Shown: piece by piece, positions 58,216-64,000 of the stretch
Layout: each line of letters opens with the position of its first letter
Numbering within the stretch: position 1 is the stretch's first letter
Source of the DNA: Devosia riboflavina
GTDB taxonomy: Bacteria; Pseudomonadota; Alphaproteobacteria; Rhizobiales; Devosiaceae
Length of the DNA: 64,000 nucleotides
NCBI RefSeq assembly: GCF_000743575.1
Contig: NZ_JQGC01000030.1
Location: forward strand, 1 to 64,000
Direction: 5' to 3'
Translations under genes and position numbers: made by a program
Notes under the pieces: generated by a model
What the model was told of the DNA's origin: nothing
Databases searched by the model: none
The model's input: the letters and a program-made list of their open reading frames with translations, nothing else

Positions 58216-59282
58216 TGGCCAAGATCGAACTGCAGAAACTGGTCAAGGAATACGGCAAGACCCGCGCCGTGCATGGCATTGACCTCACCATCGAGGACGG
58301 CGAGTTTGTGGTGTTCGTGGGCCCTTCGGGCTGCGGCAAATCGACGACGCTGCGCATGATCGCCGGGCTCGAGGATATTTCGGGCGGCAATCTTCTTATC
58401 GGCGGCGAGGTGGTGAACCAGCGCGAGCCCAAGCAGCGCAATATCGCCATGGTGTTCCAGAACTACGCCATCTATCCGCACATGACCGTGGGCCAGAATA
58501 TCGGCTTTGGTCTCTATACTTCGAAGCTGTCGAAGGCCGAGAAGCAGAAGCGGATCGAGGAAACCGGCAAGATTCTGGGCCTTGAAAAACTGCTCGATCG
58601 TCGTCCGGCGGCGCTTTCGGGTGGGCAGCGCCAGCGCGTTGCCATTGGACGCGCCATGGTGCGCGATCCGGCGGCTTTCCTCTTTGACGAACCGCTTTCC
58701 AATCTCGACGCGCAATTGCGTTCGCAAATGCGCATGGAGATCAAGAGCCTCCATCGCCGGCTTGGGACCACTATCGTCTATGTGACGCATGACCAGGTGG
58801 AAGCCATGACCATGGCTGACAAGATCGTCGTCATGCGCGACGGCAATATCCTGCAGGTGGGGTCGCCGACCGATCTTTATGAGAACCCGGTCGATGTGTT
58901 TACCGCGCGCTTTATCGGCAGCCCGTCGATGAACATGGTTGAGGGCACGATCTCCGGCGGCAATCTGTCTGTAGATGGGGCCGCGATTTCGGGTCTGACT
59001 TTGCCGGCGCATGAGGGGAAGGCGCTGATCGGCGTTCGTCCGCATGACCTCGTTGTCGGCGAGGCGGCTGGCGCGGGGCTTTCGGCTTCGGGCACGGTCG
59101 AGGCGGTGGAGCCGCTGGGCTCGGAAACGCTGGTGCACCTCAATGTGGGCAAGGCGCAGGTCATTGCCACCGCGCCCGGCCGCGTCGTGCCCGCCATCGG
59201 GAGCACGGTGTCGGTACATGCCGGCGCCGGGTCGCTCTATCTCTTCGATGCCGTCAGCGAAAAGGCTCTGGGCCGCGCATGA
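58215..59282 (+). CDS. Carbohydrate ABC transporter ATPase (MalK/UgpC type)
   Basis: A 355-residue ATPase. Walker A GPSGCGKST near 37, Q-loop FQNYAIYPHMTVGQNI, signature LSGGQRQRVAIGRAMV near 135, Walker B AFLFDEPLSNLDA near 155, and a C-terminal TOBE regulatory domain (about 285-345). Its ATG overlaps the lyase stop by one base and its stop overlaps the kinase ATG. It serves the permeases encoded at 54920-56703. Confidence 0.94.
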   Translation: MAKIELQKLVKEYGKTRAVHGIDLTIEDGEFVVFVGPSGCGKSTTLRMIAGLEDISGGNLLIGGEVVNQREPKQRNIAMVFQNYAIYPHMTVGQNIGFGLYTSKLSKAEKQKRIEETGKILGLEKLLDRRPAALSGGQRQRVAIGRAMVRDPAAFLFDEPLSNLDAQLRSQMRMEIKSLHRRLGTTIVYVTHDQVEAMTMADKIVVMRDGNILQVGSPTDLYENPVDVFTARFIGSPSMNMVEGTISGGNLSVDGAAISGLTLPAHEGKALIGVRPHDLVVGEAAGAGLSASGTVEAVEPLGSETLVHLNVGKAQVIATAPGRVVPAIGSTVSVHAGAGSLYLFDAVSEKALGRA

Positions 59283-60178
59283 CATCTTCTCTTCCACGCG
59301 CCGGGGCTGTGCTCAATCTCGGCCGCATCTATTGCGACATGGTGTTTCGCGGGCTCGACGGTATGCCTCAATTGGGGCGTGAGCTCTTTGCCCGCGATTT
59401 TGCCATTACGCCGGGCGGCGGTGCGCTGATTACGGCGGCGCATCTGGCAGCACTTGGCCGCCATTCGGCGCTGCTGGCACGCTTTGGTACCGATGCGCTG
59501 TCTTCGGCACTGTCCGAGCAGATCGATGAACTGGGGCTCGACCTGCAGTTTCTCGATCGGCACGAGACGGCGGGGCCGCAGTTGACGGTGGTCATGGTGC
59601 ATGATGGGGATCGTGCATTCCTGTCGCGCCGGGCTGGCCATGCGCGGCCGGCTGGGTTCGAGGCCGCGGTCGCGTCTCCCGAGGCGGCGCATCTGCATAT
59701 TGCCGAATATGCGACGCTGCATGAAATGCCCGATGCCATTGCCAGGGCTAAAAGCCATGGGCTGACGGTGTCGCTCGATCCGAGTTGGGACGATGCGCTG
59801 ATCCGCGATCCCCTGTTCTTCGAGCGGGCGGCGGGGACCGATATTTTCCTCCCCAATATGGAAGAGGCGGAGGCGCTCACCGGCAAGAGCGATCCCGGCG
59901 CGGCGCTGGCTATCTTGCAACGGCACTTTCCCATCGTGGCGCTGAAGCGTGGCGGCGAAGGCGCCATTCTGGCGGCGGATGGGGTGATCATCGATCTGCC
60001 CAGCCCGCGCGTCGAGGTCGTGGATACGACCGGGGCGGGCGATGCCTTCAATGCCGGCTTCCTGCATGCCTGGCTCAATGGCGCGGACAATCGCACCGCC
60101 TTGATGGCTGCCATCGAGGCCGGCACCCGTTCGGTTCAGGCCTCGGGCGGCACCGGCAGCATTCGCAGCGCGAGCTGA
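59279..60178 (+). CDS. PfkB-family sugar kinase (amino-sugar locus)
   Basis: A 299-residue ribokinase-fold kinase. GGGALITAAHLAALGRHSALLARFG near 46 and DTTGAGDAFNAGF at about 249 (ATP site and catalytic Asp) are clear. In this operon it probably phosphorylates the imported sugar at C6 before the lyase or NagB acts, making glucosamine-6-phosphate or a conjugate of it; the true substrate is unknown. The start overlaps the ATPase stop, and nagB follows after 21 bp. Confidence 0.9.
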   Translation: MTSSLPRAGAVLNLGRIYCDMVFRGLDGMPQLGRELFARDFAITPGGGALITAAHLAALGRHSALLARFGTDALSSALSEQIDELGLDLQFLDRHETAGPQLTVVMVHDGDRAFLSRRAGHARPAGFEAAVASPEAAHLHIAEYATLHEMPDAIARAKSHGLTVSLDPSWDDALIRDPLFFERAAGTDIFLPNMEEAEALTGKSDPGAALAILQRHFPIVALKRGGEGAILAADGVIIDLPSPRVEVVDTTGAGDAFNAGFLHAWLNGADNRTALMAAIEAGTRSVQASGGTGSIRSAS

Positions 60179-60199
60179 CTCTTTTCTTCATAGAGACCC

Positions 60200-60949
60200 A
60201 TGATCAAAGCTCAATTTCAGGTTTTTGTCTCGCCGGAGGCAGTGGCTGAGGCGGTTGCCGCCCATATCGCCGAAGTGGTTCGGGCGCGTCCGGAGACGGT
60301 GCTTGGGCTTGCCACCGGCAAGACCTTTGTGCCGATCTATGAGGCCCTGGTGCGGGTGAGCGTCGAGACGGGGCTCTCGTTTGCGGAGGCGTCAAGCTTC
60401 AATCTCGACGAATATGTCGGGCTGGCACCAAACCATCCCGCTTCGTTCCGGCGCTATATGGAGGAGAATTTCTTCCGCCATGTCGATCTGCCGGCCGAGC
60501 GAGCACTGTTGCCTGAGGCCGATGGCGATGCGGCAGCGGCGTGCCTTGCTTATGAAGCGGCGATTGTCGCCCGCGGCGGGATTGATGTGCAGTTGCTCGG
60601 TATCGGGCGCAATGGCCATATCGGGTTCAACGAGCCGGGCTCGGCCTTCGATGGCCGCACGCAGGTGGCGAAGCTGACGCCATCCACCATTGCCGCCAAT
60701 ACCAGCGATTTCCCGCCGGGCGAGGTGCCGCCGCCGGAAGCGATCACCATGGGAATAGGAACCATTCTGGAGGCGCGTGAAATCGTGCTGGTGGCGACGG
60801 GCGCCGGCAAGGCCGAAGCCCTGGCCCGGGCGTTTCTGGCGCCGCCGGATGAGACTTGTCCGGCTTCAGCCCTGCAGCGGCATGGTCACGTGACCGTGTT
60901 CTGCGACGAGGCGGCTTTTGCGGGGATGGGCCACCAGGCAAAGGCGTGA
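60200..60949 (+). CDS. nagB: Glucosamine-6-phosphate deaminase
   Basis: A 249-residue sugar-phosphate isomerase-fold enzyme converting glucosamine-6-phosphate to fructose-6-phosphate and ammonia. LGLATGKTFVPIYEAL near 33, SFNLDEYVGL near 67 and GIGRNGHIGFNEPGS near 134 are the NagB signature motifs with the catalytic Asp and His. No nagA (deacetylase) is in the locus; the PIG-L proteins could fill that gap. It is the last gene of the operon. Confidence 0.93.
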   Translation: MIKAQFQVFVSPEAVAEAVAAHIAEVVRARPETVLGLATGKTFVPIYEALVRVSVETGLSFAEASSFNLDEYVGLAPNHPASFRRYMEENFFRHVDLPAERALLPEADGDAAAACLAYEAAIVARGGIDVQLLGIGRNGHIGFNEPGSAFDGRTQVAKLTPSTIAANTSDFPPGEVPPPEAITMGIGTILEAREIVLVATGAGKAEALARAFLAPPDETCPASALQRHGHVTVFCDEAAFAGMGHQAKA

Positions 60950-61034
60950 GTTAGCGGCGCGTTTACCAAGCCGTCTCAAGGTGGCAGGGCTGCGGAAGCG
61001 GCGATCTGTTTCCCAAAGACGAGGCCGAAGCGCG

Positions 61035-61529
61035 ATGTCGAAACTTCTGTCCGTTGCGCTTTGCCTCTTGCTCGCAACGCCAAGCCTTGCTGCCGACTGG
61101 AAATATGAAGGCGGCAATGTGCCGATCGCCTATTTCGACAATGGCGAGGCGCAGTTCCAATTCGCCTGCCGCGGCGGCGACCTCGCCATGGCCTATTGGG
61201 TGCGCAAACCGAGCCCGGACGTGGCGGCGGCGACGAGTTTGAGTCTTGCCATCAATGCGAGCGGCACGCCTTCGGGCAGCCTCGCCTCGACAGGCGGCAC
61301 GATTTTCGCGCAGGATTTTCCACTCATCCATAGCGATGGCAGCTCGATCCTGGTGCGTGGACCGGTGGCCCGGCAATGGGCCAGAATCGCGCAACGGGCG
61401 GGTGATATGATCCGGGTCGGGTTCGTCCGGCGCAAGGCGCAGGGCGGGCTGGAAGTGTTCGACGGGCACGAATTCGGCGCCAGAGGCTCCAATGCCGCAA
61501 TCGCCAAAGTGCTCGGCCAGTGCGGATAA
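61035..61529 (+). CDS. Small periplasmic hypothetical protein
   Basis: A 164-residue exported protein. Signal peptide about 1-19 (LLSVALCLLLATPSLA), then a beta-rich region with YFDNGEAQFQFACRGGDLAMAYWV, GTIFAQDFPLIHSDGSSILV and a terminal LGQCG; two cysteines could pair. I recognise no named family. ATG 61035 follows GAGG; a frame running upstream over the nagB end is not used. A terminator follows directly. Confidence 0.78.
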   Translation: MSKLLSVALCLLLATPSLAADWKYEGGNVPIAYFDNGEAQFQFACRGGDLAMAYWVRKPSPDVAAATSLSLAINASGTPSGSLASTGGTIFAQDFPLIHSDGSSILVRGPVARQWARIAQRAGDMIRVGFVRRKAQGGLEVFDGHEFGARGSNAAIAKVLGQCG

Positions 61530-61534
61530 GACAA

Positions 61535-61565
61535 AAGGCCCCGTCGGCAATGCCAACGGGGCCTT
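61535..61565. terminator. Bidirectional terminator
   Basis: AAGGCCCCGT and ACGGGGCCTT form a 10-bp stem between convergent genes, flanked by short A and T tracts. Confidence 0.8.
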
Positions 61566-61596
61566 CCTATATTCTGCTCGGCGTTTCCGCCTTGGC

Positions 61597-62271
61597 TTAG
61601 AAGCTGTAATTCACGCCGGCGCGGATGACGCTGAACTTGTGGCCGATGTCGCGGGCGCCGCCCGGGAGACCGCCATAGGACTGGCTGCCGAGGTCGACAT
61701 AGAGGTATTCGGCCTTGACCGAGATATTGTCGGTGGCCTTGGCTTCGATGCCGAGACCGGCGGTCCAACCGAAATGGGTGGCGGACTGCGAGGTGGTGAC
61801 GCCGCCATTGACGACCTGGGCGGTGCCGCGACCGAAGGCGGCGCCGAGGGTTACGTAGGGCATGACCTGGCCGAAGGTGCCGCCGGCGCGGGCGCGGACA
61901 GTGCCGAACATGTCGAGCTTGGCTTCAAAGGTGCCGGGGGTGACGGCCGGTTCGCTGTAGGCGAGGTTCGCCCATTGCAGGTCGCCTTCGGCGCCGATCA
62001 CGAGGCCGCCCATATCGGCGTTGAAACCGGCCTGGGCACCAGCAGTCCAGCCGGAGCTGTTATTGTTGGTGTTGACGATGGCCGGGGAATTGGTGGTGTT
62101 GCCCCAAGTGTAGCCACCGTTGACGCCGGCATAAAAGCCGTTCCAGTCGGTGACCGAGGTGGAGGAATACATGGGCGAGGTCGCCGGAGCGCTGTTCCAG
62201 CCCAGATCGGCGGCTCCGGCCGACGCCGTCAGCGCCAGGAGAGCAGAAATCACAATGGCGGAACGCTTCAT
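61597..62271 (-). CDS. Outer-membrane beta-barrel porin (Omp25/31 family)
   Basis: A 224-residue outer-membrane protein. Signal peptide about 1-20 (ending ASAGA), then the family's WNGFYAGVNGGYTWG near 42, AGFNADMGGLVIGAEGDLQW, GTVRARAGGTFGQVMPYVTLGAAFG, and a C-terminal strand RAGVNYSF ending in Phe, as needed for barrel insertion. Close to the abundant Omp25/31 proteins of Brucella and Agrobacterium. ATG 62271 is chosen; a longer frame to 62310 lacks support. Confidence 0.92.
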   Translation of the reverse strand: MKRSAIVISALLALTASAGAADLGWNSAPATSPMYSSTSVTDWNGFYAGVNGGYTWGNTTNSPAIVNTNNNSSGWTAGAQAGFNADMGGLVIGAEGDLQWANLAYSEPAVTPGTFEAKLDMFGTVRARAGGTFGQVMPYVTLGAAFGRGTAQVVNGGVTTSQSATHFGWTAGLGIEAKATDNISVKAEYLYVDLGSQSYGGLPGGARDIGHKFSVIRAGVNYSF

Positions 62272-62428
62272 TTTTGGCCTCGTCGATATACGCCTAAACA
62301 TGAGGCTCAAAATCGTCTCAAGGTCTTAATGATCGGGTAAGGAATAAGGTTAACGCGCAGGGTTTTATCGATTTGTGAAAGGTGGCGTTAGGGAAGGGGC
62401 CGGCGGCTCGTGTGCCAGTGGCTCTCAT

Positions 62429-62469
62429 ACCCCCACCCTCATTCCCTCCCCACAAGGGGGAGGGAGGCG
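62429..62469. repeat. CCCTCCCCACAAGGGGGAGGG repeat, half element
   Basis: 41 bases identical to 44470-44510, the left arm of the palindromic repeat there. The right arm is missing, so this is a solo half-element, 25 bp from the ABC-F stop codon. Confidence 0.85.
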
Positions 62470-62494
62470 AAGGAGCCGCGAAGCGGCGTGTGCC

Positions 62495-64000
62495 TCAGCT
62501 ATGGAGGCCTGGGGCTTCGCGGCCGGTGGAGGCGACGTATTCGGTGTAGCCGCCGCCATAGGCGTGGACGCCCTCGGGAGTCAATTCGAGTACGCGATTG
62601 GAGAGCGCGGCGAGGAAATGGCGGTCGTGGCTGACGAAGAGCATGGTGCCTTCATATTGGCTCAGCGCCGTGATCAGCATTTCCTTGGTGGCGATGTCCA
62701 AGTGGTTGGTCGGCTCGTCGAGGACGAGGAAGTTCGGCGGATCGAAGAGCATCATGGCCATGACGAGGCGGGCCTTTTCGCCGCCTGAGAGGACACGGCA
62801 CTTCTTTTCGATTTCGTCGCCGGAAAATCCGAAGCAGCCGGCAAGGGCGCGGAGCGGCGCCTGGCCGGCCTGCGGGAAGGAATATTCGAGCTGCTGGAAG
62901 ACGGTCAGATCGCCATCGAGCACGTCCATGGCGTGCTGGGCGAAATAGGCCATTTTTACGCTGGGGCCGCGGGAGACCGTGCCTTGGTCGGGTTCGGTGG
63001 TGCCAGTGACCAATTTCAGAAGCGTCGATTTGCCGGCGCCGTTGATGCCCATGATGGCCCAGCGTTCTCGGCGGCGGACGTGGAAGTCGAGGCCATCATA
63101 GATGGAGCGGCTGCCGTAGCTTTTTGAGACGCCCTTCAAAAGCGCAACGTCTTCGCCCGAGCGCGGGGCGGGACGGAATTCGAATTCGACGGTCTGGCGA
63201 CGCTTGGGCGGCTCGACGCGGTCGATCTTTTCGATCTTCTTGACGCGGCTCTGCACCTGGGCGGCGTGGCTGGCTCGGGCCTTGAAGCGGGCGATGAAGT
63301 CGAGCTCTTTCGCGAGCATGGCCTGCTGGCGCTCGAACTGGGCCTGCTGGTTCTTTTCGGCGATGGCGCGCTGGGCCTGATAGAATTCGTAATTGCCCGA
63401 ATAGGTGGTCAGCGCGCCGGCGTCGATCTCGACGATTTTCGTGCAGATGCGGTTCATGAATTCGCGGTCGTGCGAGGTCATGAACAGGGCGCCCTGGTAA
63501 TTCTGCAGGAAAGCTTCGAGCCAGATCAGGCTTTCGAGGTCGAGGTGGTTGGAGGGTTCGTCGAGGAGCAGTGCGTCGGGGCGCATGAGGAGGATTTTGG
63601 CGAGCGCGACGCGCATCTTCCAGCCGCCAGACAGGGCGCCGACATCGCCGTCCATCATTTCCTGCGAGAAGCCGAGGCCATCAAGGACTTCGCGGGCGCG
63701 GCCATCGAGGGAATAGCCATCGAGTTCTTCGAACTGGTGCTGGATTTCGCCATAGCGCTCGATGATGGCGTCCATCTCGTCCGCCTTGTCGGGATTGCCC
63801 ATGTCGGCTTCGAGGGCGCGCATTTCGACAACGAGAGCGCTGACGGGGCCGGCGCCATCCATGACTTCGGTGACGGCGCTGCGGCCGGACATTTCGCCGA
63901 CATCCTGGCTGAAATAGCCGATGGTGGTGCCGCGCTCGACCGAGACCTGGCCCTCGTCAGGCTGCTCTTCGCCGGTGATCATGCGGAAAAGCGTGGTCTT
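62495..64000 (-). CDS. ABC-F family ATPase (5' end beyond the window)
   Basis: The last 501 residues of a tandem-ATPase protein without membrane domains. From the window edge one reads KTTLFRMITGEEQPDEG (end of the first Walker A), signature LSGGWKMRVALAKIL, Walker B ALLLDEPSNHLD, a helical linker (FMNRICTKIVEIDAG to RVKKIEKIDR), then the second domain with GINGAGKSTLLKL, LSGGEKARLVMAMM and LVLDEPTNHLD. ABC-F proteins bind ribosomes and affect translation or antibiotic resistance; which subgroup is not certain (Uup/EttA/YheS-like). The start lies past 64000. Confidence 0.92.
   Translation of the reverse strand, partial: KTTLFRMITGEEQPDEGQVSVERGTTIGYFSQDVGEMSGRSAVTEVMDGAGPVSALVVEMRALEADMGNPDKADEMDAIIERYGEIQHQFEELDGYSLDGRAREVLDGLGFSQEMMDGDVGALSGGWKMRVALAKILLMRPDALLLDEPSNHLDLESLIWLEAFLQNYQGALFMTSHDREFMNRICTKIVEIDAGALTTYSGNYEFYQAQRAIAEKNQQAQFERQQAMLAKELDFIARFKARASHAAQVQSRVKKIEKIDRVEPPKRRQTVEFEFRPAPRSGEDVALLKGVSKSYGSRSIYDGLDFHVRRRERWAIMGINGAGKSTLLKLVTGTTEPDQGTVSRGPSVKMAYFAQHAMDVLDGDLTVFQQLEYSFPQAGQAPLRALAGCFGFSGDEIEKKCRVLSGGEKARLVMAMMLFDPPNFLVLDEPTNHLDIATKEMLITALSQYEGTMLFVSHDRHFLAALSNRVLELTPEGVHAYGGGYTEYVASTGREAPGLHS

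Noticed and set aside
1..64000. tRNA, rRNA, CRISPR arrays, insertion sequences or phage genes
   Set aside because: I looked through all intergenic stretches and saw no cloverleaf, regularly spaced repeats, transposase or phage-type genes.

Overview
The window is high-GC DNA from an alphaproteobacterium, most likely of the order Hyphomicrobiales (Devosia-like). Supporting signs are a GapR/DUF2312 protein, a type-B ribosomal protein L36, an Omp25/31-type porin, Entner-Doudoroff genes, DUF882 and DUF1036 envelope proteins, several ABC solute systems, and families of dispersed palindromic repeats. The genus is an inference. No tRNA, rRNA, CRISPR array, insertion sequence or prophage was recognised. 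About 56 protein genes fill nearly the whole window.

Layout. 0.1-4.4 kb: GIY-YIG protein, orphan TRAP binding protein, sugar kinase, diheme cytochrome c and a degenerate HNH-like protein. 4.4-10.6 kb: a sugar-acid locus (FAH-family hydrolase, fucU, GntR/FCD regulator, UxaA-family dehydratase) and lldD, tied together by three exact copies of the palindrome CTAACATGTTAG; rpmJ and a receiver protein lie between. 10.6-13.2 kb: modE-modA-modB without modC, then eda. 13.3-20.7 kb: SPFH/NfeD pair, a beta-barrel protein, galU/galE, lytic transglycosylase and SGNH protein. 20.9-32.2 kb: pyk, DUF1036, gapR, a polyprenyl-mannose-type glycosylation module, dxs, DUF882 and a large L,D-transpeptidase. 32.4-37.9 kb: ArsR/SRPBCC/DHFR-like operon, a small atypical L,D-transpeptidase, a ketoacyl synthase with a MarR regulator, and a hydrolase. 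38.0-44.5 kb: opp-type peptide ABC operon and a cyclophilin. 44.6-45.7 kb: a Cds1-like PLP enzyme.

46.0-61.0 kb is the most distinctive block. Two large PIG-L-type deacetylases (one exported, one cytoplasmic), an EamA permease and a ROK repressor lie next to a seven-gene operon encoding a carbohydrate ABC importer, an argininosuccinate-lyase-like C-N lyase, a PfkB kinase and NagB. Together they suggest import and breakdown of an acylated amino sugar, possibly one carrying an N-linked aspartate/succinate group that the lyase removes as fumarate, with NagB feeding fructose-6-phosphate to glycolysis. This is inferred from gene content.

61.0-64.0 kb: a small periplasmic protein, an Omp25/31-like porin and a 5'-truncated ABC-F ATPase that runs off the window end.
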